The position numbers and the translations under genes are program-made. Positions 52,354 to 61,864 of a DNA stretch of 64,000 nt are shown here, piece by piece. How positions within the stretch are numbered: position 1 is the stretch's first letter; every line of letters begins with the position of its first letter. The stretch is from 2-02-FULL-55-14 sp964534125 (lineage in GTDB: Bacteria; Bacteroidota; Ignavibacteria; UBA10030), in contig CAZHOJ010000003.1 in the NCBI GenBank assembly GCA_964534125.1, forward strand, positions 62,001-126,000, read 5' to 3'. The notes below the pieces were generated by a model, which did not search any database, had not been told where the DNA came from, and was given only the letters and a program-made list of their open reading frames with translations.

Positions 52354-54645
52354 GTGGACACATTCCCATCGCCCGACCGTTCTGGGGCTGCATCGACACG
52401 ACCGAAGTTCATCAGCGCAACCCTTCTGATCTTTTCTGTCTGTCTCTCGTTGCCCCTTCATGTTCCGCTCCACGCACAGCAAACGGAAGAACCCGGTATA
52501 GTCCGGGGATTCGTCCGTGATTCTGTGAGCGGCGAGACCATCCCGTACGTCACGCTCATCCTCCAGGGCACGATCCTCGGCACAAGCAGCACCGCGACCG
52601 GATATTTCGTCATCCCTTCCATCCCCCCCGGTACCTACATGCTCTCGGTGTCGCACGTGGGATTCCATCGGCTGGAGCGGTCTGTCTCCGTCCGGCCGAA
52701 CACGACCACCGACGTCGCTGTGCAGCTCGTCCCCACTGTCATCGAGTCAGAGGGGGCAACTGTGTACGGCCAGCAGGAGATACGTCCGCATGAGGCAGAC
52801 CTGGGCCTTGAGCGGCTGTCCGTACGCGACATCGCCATCGTCCCGAAAGGCGTCGAGATGGACATCTTCCGGGTGCTGCAGTTCCTGCCGGGTGTCAGCA
52901 CCACGAGCGATGTCTCATCACGGTACTACGTCCGCGGCGGAGGAAGCGACCAGAACGTCGTCCTGCTGAACGGCGCGACCATCTACAATCCGTTCCACAC
53001 CCTCGGCATCTTCAGCGTCATCGATCCTGAGCTCATCTCCGCGCTCGAGTTCCACAAGGGGGGATTTCCGCCTGAGTATGGCAACAGGCTGTCGTCCGTC
53101 CTGACGGTCGTCTCGCGTGACGGGAACCAGAACGAGTATCACGGTTCCGTGCAGGCGGGTCTCCTGTCGGGCAAGCTCTCCGTCGAGGGGCCGATCCCGG
53201 ACGGGTCGTTCCTGTTCACGGGCCGGCGCAGCTGGTACGCATCGGTGATGCGGAAGTACCTCCCGCAGAACCAGGCGCCGTTCGAGTTTTATGACGGTTT
53301 CGGCAAGATCACCTACCAGAGCCCGCTCATCGACGAGAACAGCAGGTTCTCCCTGTTCGGTTTCACCAGCAGCGACGACGTTCGGCACGACACGCCACTG
53401 CGCGCGGACTACTCCGTCGCCAATCACATCGGAGGACTCAACTGGCACAAGGTGTGGTCTGCACCGTTGTATTCGACGCTGACGGTCGCATACAGCGGAT
53501 TCGAGGCGGAGCTTTTCCCCAAGCTGAGCTCGTCCTTCCCGAAGCGGAACATCATCTCCGACATGACGGTGAACTGGGATTTTTCGTACGTCTACGACAG
53601 TCGCGACGAGGTAGCTTTCGGCGTTCACAGCAAGTTCCTCCGCACGACGCTCGACCAGGTCAATTCCTACGGCAACCGTTTCATTTTTCGCCAGTCAGGC
53701 TCGGACCTCAGCGTCTACCTGAACTACAAATACTACAGGCTCAAAACGCTGGGCGCTACTGTCGGGCTGCGGATCAAGCTTGTCCCGCTTGGCGAGAACC
53801 GCCCGCCGCTGTTCGAGCCGCGCATCAACATGACATGGCGTCCCGGTCCGCTCATCGCGGTCAAGGGAGCGTTCGGATTCTACACTCAGGAAGTGGCAAC
53901 GCTCGCGCAGGAGAACGAGCTGCTCACGGTGTTCGAGCCGTGGTTCATCATGCCTGCCGAGGTCCGTTCCCCCGTAGCGGCGCATGCGTCGGTCGGCGTC
54001 AAGGGCTACATCACCGACCGGTTCACGCTGGAACTGGAGGGGTATTACAAGCCGATCACCTACCTGATCGACATCAATGAGCGACGCTACTATCCATGGC
54101 AGCGGGATTTCACGAATGTGGACGGCAAGGCATACGGAGTGGAGTTGATGTCCGTTTACGAACCGGGGTGGATGAAGCTCCAGACGACCTACTCCCTTGG
54201 CTGGGTACGAAAGGTGAAGGAAGCCGTGTGGTTCTACCCCCGGTATGACACCCGGCACTCCCTCAGCGTGCTCTGCGGCATCACGGTCGGGACAGGCTGG
54301 GAAGTGAGCGCCTCCTGGAGCCTCAGAAGCGGCATGCCCTTCACGCCCATCGCCGGATTCTACGACCGGCTGGTGTTCGGAGACGCCTCGCCATGGTACG
54401 GACCGGACGCGTTCCAGGCATCAGCCCTCTGGGGAGCCCGGAATTCAAAACGGCTGCCGTACTATCACCGGCTAGACCTCGGACTGTCCAAGACGTTCCG
54501 CTGGGACCCTATAGAGCTCGGGATCGAGCTTGGCATCCTGAACGTGTACAACAGGAAGAACATCTTCTACTTCGACGGCGACACAGGCGAGGAGTTCTAC
54601 ATGCTCCCGTTCTTCCCCACCCTCTCTGTCAGAGTGGGTATATGA
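52354..54645 (+). CDS. TonB-dependent receptor with carboxypeptidase-like N-domain (second)
   Basis: This 763-aa protein has a signal peptide (ISATLLIFSVCLSLPLHVPLH), a CarboxypepD-reg-like domain (about 48-130, GIVRGFVRDSVSGETIPYVT ... GYFVIPSIPPGTY), a plug (RYYVRGGGSDQNVVLLNGA, FPPEYGNRLSSVL) and a 22-strand-type barrel ending FFPTLSVRVGI. The start is GTG at 52354 with no clear ribosome site; no other in-frame start precedes the signal peptide. A DUF4249-like lipoprotein follows with a 4-bp overlap, a common pairing in Bacteroidota. Ligand unknown. Confidence 0.88.
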   Translation: MDTFPSPDRSGAASTRPKFISATLLIFSVCLSLPLHVPLHAQQTEEPGIVRGFVRDSVSGETIPYVTLILQGTILGTSSTATGYFVIPSIPPGTYMLSVSHVGFHRLERSVSVRPNTTTDVAVQLVPTVIESEGATVYGQQEIRPHEADLGLERLSVRDIAIVPKGVEMDIFRVLQFLPGVSTTSDVSSRYYVRGGGSDQNVVLLNGATIYNPFHTLGIFSVIDPELISALEFHKGGFPPEYGNRLSSVLTVVSRDGNQNEYHGSVQAGLLSGKLSVEGPIPDGSFLFTGRRSWYASVMRKYLPQNQAPFEFYDGFGKITYQSPLIDENSRFSLFGFTSSDDVRHDTPLRADYSVANHIGGLNWHKVWSAPLYSTLTVAYSGFEAELFPKLSSSFPKRNIISDMTVNWDFSYVYDSRDEVAFGVHSKFLRTTLDQVNSYGNRFIFRQSGSDLSVYLNYKYYRLKTLGATVGLRIKLVPLGENRPPLFEPRINMTWRPGPLIAVKGAFGFYTQEVATLAQENELLTVFEPWFIMPAEVRSPVAAHASVGVKGYITDRFTLELEGYYKPITYLIDINERRYYPWQRDFTNVDGKAYGVELMSVYEPGWMKLQTTYSLGWVRKVKEAVWFYPRYDTRHSLSVLCGITVGTGWEVSASWSLRSGMPFTPIAGFYDRLVFGDASPWYGPDAFQASALWGARNSKRLPYYHRLDLGLSKTFRWDPIELGIELGILNVYNRKNIFYFDGDTGEEFYMLPFFPTLSVRVGI

Positions 54646-55628
54646 GACAGCTGCGGGCCATCAGCGTTCTGGCGCTTCCGCTGCTCCTGCTCCTCTCCTG
54701 CGAGACATCGGTGGAACCGAAGGGTCCATTCACAGAGCATCCTGTCCTGTACGGCATCGCGACATCCAGTTCGCTTGGCAATATCGTACAGCAGATCGTC
54801 GTCACACGAACATACGATCTCGAAGGGATCCAGGTGCCTGACTCGACGATCGACAGAGGCATCTCGGGAGCTGTCGTCACGTTGAGCACGAGCGGCAATG
54901 ATATCGCCCTGCAGGAAGACACGGTCATCTTCCGATACGCCAACGGTGACAGCCTGACCCGCCTGATGTACAGGTCTTCCTCATTCCGATTCGGCCCTCA
55001 GCAACTGCTCTCCGTTCGTGCCCAGCTGCCGGACGGCCGGACCCTGACAGCCGAGACGACCTCTCCACCCTTCTTCTATTTTGAGCCGTCATACAGGTTC
55101 CCGCGAGGCATCACGACAAAGGCCCGTGACAGGACCGGCGATACCTGGACACTGCGGTGGGACAATAGTCCTTCTCACATGTTCTGGCCCCGCCTCACGA
55201 TCAGTTATCAGCATACGATCAACGATTCCACACGCCGGTCGGGGTCCATCGAGGTCCCAATGGACTTCATCAGGCATGACGGGGCCATACGCCCGGTCTA
55301 TCCGACCCAGACGTGGCAACCCTCCTGCTCATTCGCGTTCAGTGCCATAGACAGCGCCATGGCCCGCATCTCGGAGGGAGATCCGCTCAAGAACCGATAT
55401 CGCATCATCTCGGCGAATTTCTCGGTGACGACGTATGACCCGCACCTTTCGCGCTATTATACCAGCGCGCACGGCTCAGCGGATGAATATTCCATCAGGA
55501 CGGACCCCGCCTTCTACTCGAATATCCAGGGAGGTATCGGTATCTTCGGGTCTCAGACCGTGAGCTCATTCGAGTACATGCTCGACCCGCTGTATGTGAT
55601 GTCGTTCGGCTATCTGGGCAGCGGATGA
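54642..55628 (+). CDS. DUF4249-like lipoprotein
   Basis: This 328-aa lipoprotein has a lipobox (LLLLLSC, Cys about residue 20), then VLYGIATSSSLGNIVQQIVVTRTYDLEG and GAVVTLSTSGNDIAL, which fit the DUF4249 beta-sandwich family that is usually encoded next to TonB receptors. The ATG at 54642 overlaps the receptor stop codon. It probably sits on the outer membrane with its receptor, but no biochemical role is established. Confidence 0.75.
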   Translation: MRQLRAISVLALPLLLLLSCETSVEPKGPFTEHPVLYGIATSSSLGNIVQQIVVTRTYDLEGIQVPDSTIDRGISGAVVTLSTSGNDIALQEDTVIFRYANGDSLTRLMYRSSSFRFGPQQLLSVRAQLPDGRTLTAETTSPPFFYFEPSYRFPRGITTKARDRTGDTWTLRWDNSPSHMFWPRLTISYQHTINDSTRRSGSIEVPMDFIRHDGAIRPVYPTQTWQPSCSFAFSAIDSAMARISEGDPLKNRYRIISANFSVTTYDPHLSRYYTSAHGSADEYSIRTDPAFYSNIQGGIGIFGSQTVSSFEYMLDPLYVMSFGYLGSG

Positions 55629-55676
55629 TGACCCGAACCTGTCCACATAACCCACCCGGCCCGGAAGTTCGTTACG

Positions 55677-56837
55677 ATGGGATCTAAAGCCCGGAAAGCC
55701 CGATCCCGCAAGTCTCTCCAGGCGCGCATCGGTTTCGTCTGCTTCTCACGCGCGTTCGGCGGCCTTGAGATGACGACCCTCCGTCTTGCCTCCTCCCTTG
55801 CGGAGCGGGGCGCATCGGTCCATCTGATCGTTCCCGACCGGTCGCCGATGCAGCAGGAATGTCTCTCGCGGAACCTCCCTCATACTCCTCTCGAACCGGC
55901 GATGAAGTACGGCGACCTGCGTACCGCATTCCGGCTCGGCAATGTCTTCCGGAGGGAACGGATCGAGGCAGCGTTCGTCCTCCGCTCGCAGGATATGCAC
56001 CTGGCTGCGCTCGCATCGGTCCGCTCCTCAGGTACGCGGCTCATCTTCTATCAGCAAATGCAGTCAGGCATCGGAAAGAAGGACATCTTCCACGATATGA
56101 TCTTTTCCCGATTCTCTGCCTGGCTGACGCTGACGTCCATCATGCGAGAAGAGGTGCTCCGCTGGACGAACATGCCGCCGGAGCGGGTACATGTGGCCTT
56201 CCTCGGACGCGATGAGGGCTCATTCCGTCCGTCACATGCGCTCCGGGCTTCATCACGCCGTGCACTTCGCCTCCCGCCCCGCGGGTTCGTGGCAGGCATT
56301 CTCGGGCGGCTCGACCGGCAAAAGGGACAGATGGAATTCCTGGAAGCCATCGCCGCCATCCTGCCGGACGTTCCGAAAGCGACCTTCCTGATCGTCGGGG
56401 ATGAGACAAAGGATGATCCGGGGATGAGAGAGAAGCTCGTCACCAGAGCGGAAGCGCTGGGGATCTCACCGAACGTACGCATCCTTCCCCCCACTGAGAA
56501 CGTTCCTTCACTTCTTGCGGCGCTCGACGTGTTCCTGATGCCGTCCTACAGCGAGACGTACGGCCTCGTCCTCATCGAAGCGATGGCAATGGGACTTCCG
56601 GTCATCTCGACGAACTCGGGCGGTGTCCCTGAGCTGGTACGCGACGGCATGGACGGTATCATCGTCGAGCCGAAGGATGTTCCGCAACTGGCCGATGCCA
56701 TCCTGACACTTGCACGCCATCCGTCGCTCCGGCTGCGGTACGGGACGAGCGGACGACGAAGATACCTGGAGACGTTCCGGGATGAGCAGTGCATCGACCG
56801 GCTGTCTGACCTGGTTGTCACCGTTCTGTCCCGGTAG
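55677..56837 (+). CDS. family 4 glycosyltransferase
   Basis: This 386-aa GT-B-fold enzyme starts with GFVCFSRAFGGLEMTTLRLA (nucleotide-sugar-dependent GT4 opening) and contains GILGRLDRQKGQMEFLEAI, the EX7E-like motif in SYSETYGLVLIEAMAMGLPVI, and NSGGVPELVRDGMDGI. These are typical of GT4 enzymes that add sugars to LPS or other surface glycans. It begins with a very basic N-terminus. It lies 48 bp after the lipoprotein gene; a functional link with it is not obvious. Confidence 0.9.
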   Translation: MGSKARKARSRKSLQARIGFVCFSRAFGGLEMTTLRLASSLAERGASVHLIVPDRSPMQQECLSRNLPHTPLEPAMKYGDLRTAFRLGNVFRRERIEAAFVLRSQDMHLAALASVRSSGTRLIFYQQMQSGIGKKDIFHDMIFSRFSAWLTLTSIMREEVLRWTNMPPERVHVAFLGRDEGSFRPSHALRASSRRALRLPPRGFVAGILGRLDRQKGQMEFLEAIAAILPDVPKATFLIVGDETKDDPGMREKLVTRAEALGISPNVRILPPTENVPSLLAALDVFLMPSYSETYGLVLIEAMAMGLPVISTNSGGVPELVRDGMDGIIVEPKDVPQLADAILTLARHPSLRLRYGTSGRRRYLETFRDEQCIDRLSDLVVTVLSR

Positions 56838-56992
56838 GAATCGGACCGCTTCCGGAACCCGCGAAGCAGAATCTCATTTCTAAGAATTTCGCTGGACTTC
56901 TTCCTCTTTTTCCCCTTCCAGCAGCGATTTTCGGTCACTTTTGCGGCACATCGCTTGCGTTGTTCTGTAGCTGCAGCATCCAGGAGGAGTGC

Positions 56993-57241
56993 ATGGAAAA
57001 ACGAGAAATATCGTTCAAGGAATGTGACCAGACCTGCCCCCGCGACTGCGACATCATGAACAGGATCCTCCTTCGTGAAGCCGCTATCGGGGACATGTAT
57101 CTTCAGTTGCTGAAGGACTGCGACTATCCTGACGTCCAGCAGTTCGTCAGGCGGATGCTCGAGGAACGCCGGGAGTATGTCTCACGCTTCGAGCGTTCGC
57201 TCACCAAGATGTATTCCTCCTTCGATCCTTCCGGGTGCTGA
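56993..57241 (+). CDS. small Cys-rich helical protein of unknown function
   Basis: This 82-aa protein contains CDQTCPRDC near its N-terminus, then two amphipathic helices (MNRILLREAAIGDMYLQLL and VQQFVRRMLEERREYVSRF) and ends in Gly-Cys. The spacing of Glu and Tyr in the helices is faintly rubrerythrin/ferritin-like, but the ExxH motif is replaced by EERR. AGGAGGAG precedes the ATG. It is 70 bp upstream of korA and in the same direction, which may hint at a redox-partner or metal-site role. Function unknown. Confidence 0.7.
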   Translation: MEKREISFKECDQTCPRDCDIMNRILLREAAIGDMYLQLLKDCDYPDVQQFVRRMLEERREYVSRFERSLTKMYSSFDPSGC

Positions 57242-57311
57242 TGGCCCCGACCCGCATCTGTACCTATACCTCCTCACCCCGATCCAGAACGATCCCGACA
57301 CCGAACAGACC

Positions 57312-58457
57312 ATGAGCCAGGCGACCAGCACAACGTCAGTCTTCCGTTCCGGCAATCAGATGGTGGCGGACGGCGCCCTTCGCGCCGGCTGCAGATTCTT
57401 CGCCGGATATCCCATCACACCGGCCACCGGCATCTTCAAGGCGATGGTGGATGCGCTTCCCGGACGCAAGGGGCTTGCGCTGAGCACGCCTGACGAGATA
57501 TCCGCTATCGCGTATACGATCGGCGCCGCGATGCGCGGCTACAAGGCGATGACGGCCACATCGGGACCCGGCTGGGCGCTGATGATCGAGTCCGTTCAGT
57601 ACGCCCTGATGACCGAAACGCCGCTCGTCGTTGCTCTCGTCCAGCGGCTCGGTCCCAGCACAGGAGGCGCAACACAGGGGGGGCAAGGCGACATCCTTCT
57701 CACTGAGTTCGCGACATCAGGCGGATATACCATACCTGTCCTCTCTCCCTGTGACGCCCATGAGTGCTCCACGCTGACCTATACTGCATTCCGCTGGGCA
57801 GAACGGCTGCGCACGCCGGTCATCGTCCTGAGCGACAAAGAGATCGCGATGACCTCCGAGCGTGTGGACCTTGAACACCTTCCGTCGGAAGACCTTCCAT
57901 CGATGTTCGACATCGGCGAGCCATCAGGCCGGGGCAATTTCTGGTTCGAGGCGCCGAGCGACATCCCGGCATTCCTCCCTGTCGGCGGGGATGCCCGGGT
58001 CATCACAACGGGCTCAGCGCACGACATGCGGGGAAAGCTCCAGAAGAACTCCCCCGAGACCATCGAGGTCCTGCGACATCTCGAGGAGAAGATACGCTGG
58101 CGCGCCAGCGAACTGGAGATCGTGGATGTGGACCGTGACGACGCTGCCACCACCGTGCTCGTCAGCTACGGCATCACCACCCGCGCCGCACAGGAGGCAG
58201 TGGAGCAGGCACGGGAGAAGGACATCGCGGTCACCCACGTGGCGGTGAAGTCTCTCTTCCCGGTCCCCTGGTACGCCCTGAACGAGGTCTTCGGATCTGC
58301 CGAGCGCATCGTCGTCGCCGAGGAGAACCTGAACGGCCTGTATCGTTCGGTCCTGGAGCGGCGGTCCAACGGAAAGATGTTCGAAGGGATCAACAAGATA
58401 GGGTCGATGATCACGCCGCAGGAGATCGTCCGCGCGCTCGGGGAGGGCCAGTCATGA
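57312..58457 (+). CDS. korA: 2-oxoacid:ferredoxin oxidoreductase, alpha subunit
   Basis: This 381-aa subunit resembles KorA/OorA, which with the beta subunit oxidises 2-oxoglutarate (or a related 2-oxo acid) to acyl-CoA, reducing ferredoxin. GNQMVADGALRAGCRFFAGY, PITPATGIFKAM, TSGPGWALMIESVQYALM and QRLGPSTGGATQGGQGDILL are diagnostic. It lacks the N-terminal gamma domain that is fused to some KorA proteins. It overlaps korB by 4 bp (ATGA). Confidence 0.9.
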   Translation: MSQATSTTSVFRSGNQMVADGALRAGCRFFAGYPITPATGIFKAMVDALPGRKGLALSTPDEISAIAYTIGAAMRGYKAMTATSGPGWALMIESVQYALMTETPLVVALVQRLGPSTGGATQGGQGDILLTEFATSGGYTIPVLSPCDAHECSTLTYTAFRWAERLRTPVIVLSDKEIAMTSERVDLEHLPSEDLPSMFDIGEPSGRGNFWFEAPSDIPAFLPVGGDARVITTGSAHDMRGKLQKNSPETIEVLRHLEEKIRWRASELEIVDVDRDDAATTVLVSYGITTRAAQEAVEQAREKDIAVTHVAVKSLFPVPWYALNEVFGSAERIVVAEENLNGLYRSVLERRSNGKMFEGINKIGSMITPQEIVRALGEGQS

Positions 58458-59782
58458 GCACGACGACCGCCGTTCCCGACACCTATTTCGTCGATACTGT
58501 CGCGTTCCCGTTCTGCAAAGGGTGCGGACACACGAATGTCATGAGGCGCCTCAACGAAGCGCTGGTCGCTCTGAAACTCCAGCCCCGGGACGTCGCCCTC
58601 GTGACCGACATCGGCTGCATCGGCCTGGCCGACGGGCTGTTCAAGGACATCCATACCGTCCATACCACACACGGACGGTCGACGGCATTCGCTACCGGTA
58701 TCGGTCTGGCAGACTCCGTCCTGGCGAACGGGGCCCTTCACCTCGTCGTCCTGATCGGGGATGGAGGAGCGATGATCGGCCTGCAACACCTTGTGCATGC
58801 TGCGATGCTCAACGTGAACGTCACCGTGCTCATCGCCAATAACTTCGTGTACGGCATGACCGGCGGCCAGGGGTCGGGGCTCACTCCGCAGAACTTCATC
58901 ACCTCGACGACACCGACAGGGAACATGGTCCCTCCCGCGGACCTCTGCCGCATCCTCGTGCACAGCAACGCGTCCTTCGTGGCGCGGACCCTTTCGACTG
59001 ACAAGGACCTTGCGCAGACCATCCGCGACGCCATCGCATTCCCCGGTTTCGCTGCAGTCGAGATCCTCGAACTCTGCACGGAGTTCGCCGTTCCGCCGAA
59101 TCACCTCACCGGCAAGAAACTGAAGGAGATAGCCGATACGAACGGCTGGGAGCTCGGCGTGCTCGCGAAGCGGGACGACGCCGTTCCGTACGACAAGCGG
59201 CTGGCATGGCCTCCCGAAACGCCTGAAAAGGGGGCATTCGTGAGGTCTACGGGAGAAAGATCCTCGCTGGGACACCGCGTAAGCGTCATCGTGGGTGGAA
59301 GCGCCGGGGAAAAGATACAGTCGGCGGCCGCGGCGGTGTGTAAAAGCGGCATCGATGCGGGGCTTTACGCGACGCAGAAGAACGACAATCCTGTGACGCA
59401 GGGTTCAGGATTCTCCATCGCCGAGATCTCGCTCGGCCCGTCTCCCATCAGGTTCACGGGGATCGAGAATCCTGATGCCCTCCTTGCTGTGTCGCAGGAC
59501 GGGCTCCGTGAGTTACAGAAGAGAGGTTCGCTCGACCTCATGACAGACAGGTCAGTGCTCATCATCGACGAGACGCTCGACTATGCTCCGCAGCGTGGTA
59601 CGCGCATCTCTCTGCCGCTCCGAAAGACCTTCGGACCGAGCGGTGCTGCGACCGCTGCCATCCTGCACGCATGCCGGATGCTGCACGTCCTGCCGCAGTC
59701 GCGGATCGACGCTATCGCCGCAAAGCGACTGGCCGAGAAAGCTCCGCTCCTCAGCGAGATGACGACGATCGCTCCCTCCTGA
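58454..59782 (+). CDS. korB: 2-oxoacid:ferredoxin oxidoreductase, beta subunit fused to gamma-like domain
   Basis: This 442-aa protein has a TPP-binding beta subunit (residues 1-230) with FPFCKGCGH, VTDIGCIG, LIGDGGAMIGLQHLVHAAML and NNFVYGMTGGQ (GDG...NN thiamine diphosphate motif). Residues 270-430 resemble the gamma subunit of pyruvate/2-oxoglutarate ferredoxin oxidoreductases (VSVIVGGSAGEKIQSAAAAV, then SIAEISLGPSPIRFTGIENPDALLAV). Free KorB is usually about 280-340 aa, so the gamma part is fused here at the C-terminus. The Cys residues in CKGCGH and later may bind a 4Fe-4S cluster. It ends before a 38-bp palindrome. Confidence 0.88.
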   Translation: MSTTTAVPDTYFVDTVAFPFCKGCGHTNVMRRLNEALVALKLQPRDVALVTDIGCIGLADGLFKDIHTVHTTHGRSTAFATGIGLADSVLANGALHLVVLIGDGGAMIGLQHLVHAAMLNVNVTVLIANNFVYGMTGGQGSGLTPQNFITSTTPTGNMVPPADLCRILVHSNASFVARTLSTDKDLAQTIRDAIAFPGFAAVEILELCTEFAVPPNHLTGKKLKEIADTNGWELGVLAKRDDAVPYDKRLAWPPETPEKGAFVRSTGERSSLGHRVSVIVGGSAGEKIQSAAAAVCKSGIDAGLYATQKNDNPVTQGSGFSIAEISLGPSPIRFTGIENPDALLAVSQDGLRELQKRGSLDLMTDRSVLIIDETLDYAPQRGTRISLPLRKTFGPSGAATAAILHACRMLHVLPQSRIDAIAAKRLAEKAPLLSEMTTIAPS

Positions 59783-59804
59783 CGCCGACGCGGGATCCTC
59801 ATAG

Positions 59805-59842
59805 AGCAGCGAGGCCCGGTCGATCGACCGGGCCTCGCTGCT
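59805..59842. terminator. 38-bp perfect palindrome between convergent genes
   Basis: Arms of 19 bp (AGCAGCGAGGCCCGGTCGA and its exact complement) meet with no loop. It lies between korB (plus) and the histidine kinase (minus). T-tracts are weak on both sides, so it may stop transcription only by structure. Confidence 0.6.
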
Positions 59843-59863
59843 TCACATCCCTCCGAACAGGCC

Positions 59864-61864
59864 TCAGCTCAGCTCGATGACCTCCTGCAGCATCCCGAGC
59901 AGTTTCTCGGCCGTGTAGGGCTTCTGCAGAACGCCCTCGACGGACTGGATATCCTCGACGCTGATATCGTCCGGGATCCGCATGCCCGTCATAATGATGA
60001 TCTTGACGTCGGGGTCGAGTGACCTGAGAGCCCGTATCGTCTCTGCGCCGTCCTTCCGTGGCATCATCATGTCCGTCACGACCACGCGTATCTCATCCTT
60101 GTGCTCCTCGAACATCTCTATCGCCTCCGCTCCGTCCCGCGCTGCAAGGACCGTGTACCCCCATGATTCGAGGGTGGATGTCGCGACCTCACGGAGGACG
60201 GATTCATCGTCCACAACGAGGATCATCTCCCCGTTCGCGCGGCGCAGCTGGTCCCTTGGGATCTGGTACTCGACCTTTTCTTCTTCGAGCGATGCAGGCA
60301 GATAGATGTTGAATGTCGTCCCTTTCCCGATGGACGAATCGACGGTCACGAACCCATCATGACTCTTGACGATGCCGAGCGTCGTCGACAGGCCGAGGCC
60401 CGTCCCCTTCCCGATGGCTTTCGTCGTGAAGAACGGCTCGAAGATCTTCTCTTTGAGATCATCCGGGATGCCCATGCCGGTATCCTTCACCCAGATGTGG
60501 ACGTGGGGGCCGGCCGTCGCACCGTAGTGCCGACGCGCGAGGTCCTCGTCGACGACCGTGTTCTCAGCGTGGATCGTCAGCGTTCCCCTCTCGGGCATTG
60601 CATCGCGGGCATTGACGCACAGGTTCATAAAGACCTGATGCAGCTGTGTGGCGTCGCCGACGATGCGCCACAGCTGTTTCGGCACCTCGTTCCGGATCGT
60701 AATGGCTTTGGGGAAGGTCTCCTCCATGAGGCGCAGGACCTCGTACAGCACATGGTCGATCTGCATCGTGAGCCGTTCACCCTGGATCCCCCTGGCGAAC
60801 GTGAGCACCTGTTTGACCATGTCCGTGCCCCTCTTGGCGCTGGATTCGATCGCCGCGAGCGTCTTGGTGGCCAGTGCATCGCCGATGGTCCGCTTGAGGA
60901 TGTCGATGGAGACGACGATGGGGGCGAGGATGTTGTTGAGGTCGTGGGCTATCCCTCCCGCGAGGGTGCCGATGCTCTCGAGTCGTTGGGCCCTGAGCAT
61001 CTGGGCTTCAAGGAGCTTCTTCTGCGTGATGTCGGTATTCACACACAGGATCGACTTCGGCATTCCCTCATTGTTGCGCACGAGCGTCAGGCGGACATCG
61101 GCATGCTGTTCTCCGCCTGCCCGCGACATGAGTGTGAGTTCCTGCCGCCATTCGCCCCGCGCGATGATCTCTTCGAGTCCCCGTTCGAACTTCTCAGCAT
61201 GCTCGCTGGGGAACAAAAGCCTGATGATCGACCTCCCCTCTACCTCCTGCGCACTCCAACCATAGAGGAACTGCGCACCTTTGTTCCAGTAGCGTATGTT
61301 CGCGTCGAGGTCGAGCTCGATGATTGCATCGGACGATTTGTCGAGAAGCTCGGCCTGATCGCGGATCTTTGCCTGAGCCTGACGCTGCTCAGTAATGTCA
61401 GAGATCACGCCTTCGACAATGGATTCTCCTCCCAGAGAGAAGGCAGAACACATGATCCAGATTTCCGCACCGCTACGCTTCTTGACAGCCAACTCGAAGC
61501 TTTCCACTGAATGATATTTCTCTAGCCTAGCCCAGAGCGGCTGCCACTCCCTTTGGAATTGGCCAAGAATGTGAGATTCCAAATCTTGAACAGTATTCAG
61601 CTCAAACATGCTAAGCATGGCACGATTCGCATCCAGAAGCTTAGATGATGCGATATCAAGCCGAAAGATACCGACGAGTGAGTTTTCGAAGAGATTGCGA
61701 TATTTCTTCTCGCTTCTCGAAAGCTCATCGAGCTGCTGTAGCTTCAAGGCTAGCGTGCGCCGTTGTCCAAGCGCAATCGTAAGCACAATTCCTATGGATA
61801 TGGCGATTAGAACTACTGTGCCAATACCGAAGGCCCACCAGAATTCCTGGGGTAGGCTTTGCAT
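59864..61864 (-). CDS. PAS-domain hybrid histidine kinase with C-terminal receiver
   Basis: This 666-aa sensor kinase has one N-terminal membrane helix (WWAFGIGTVVLIAISIGIVL, residues 9-31), PAS 1 (about 50-160), PAS 2 (about 170-285), a phospho-acceptor helix with GGIAHDLNN (His307), an ATPase domain (VFMNLCVNARDAM, DTGMGIPDD, FTTKAIGKGTGLGLST) and a receiver domain with VVDDES and VVTDMMMP (Asp598). It has no periplasmic loop of its own, so sensing probably comes from the adjacent seven-helix protein, whose gene overlaps its start by 52 bp, or from cytoplasmic PAS ligands. The segment coding residues 1 to about 120 is clearly richer in A+T than the rest. Confidence 0.92.
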   Translation of the reverse strand: MQSLPQEFWWAFGIGTVVLIAISIGIVLTIALGQRRTLALKLQQLDELSRSEKKYRNLFENSLVGIFRLDIASSKLLDANRAMLSMFELNTVQDLESHILGQFQREWQPLWARLEKYHSVESFELAVKKRSGAEIWIMCSAFSLGGESIVEGVISDITEQRQAQAKIRDQAELLDKSSDAIIELDLDANIRYWNKGAQFLYGWSAQEVEGRSIIRLLFPSEHAEKFERGLEEIIARGEWRQELTLMSRAGGEQHADVRLTLVRNNEGMPKSILCVNTDITQKKLLEAQMLRAQRLESIGTLAGGIAHDLNNILAPIVVSIDILKRTIGDALATKTLAAIESSAKRGTDMVKQVLTFARGIQGERLTMQIDHVLYEVLRLMEETFPKAITIRNEVPKQLWRIVGDATQLHQVFMNLCVNARDAMPERGTLTIHAENTVVDEDLARRHYGATAGPHVHIWVKDTGMGIPDDLKEKIFEPFFTTKAIGKGTGLGLSTTLGIVKSHDGFVTVDSSIGKGTTFNIYLPASLEEEKVEYQIPRDQLRRANGEMILVVDDESVLREVATSTLESWGYTVLAARDGAEAIEMFEEHKDEIRVVVTDMMMPRKDGAETIRALRSLDPDVKIIIMTGMRIPDDISVEDIQSVEGVLQKPYTAEKLLGMLQEVIELS

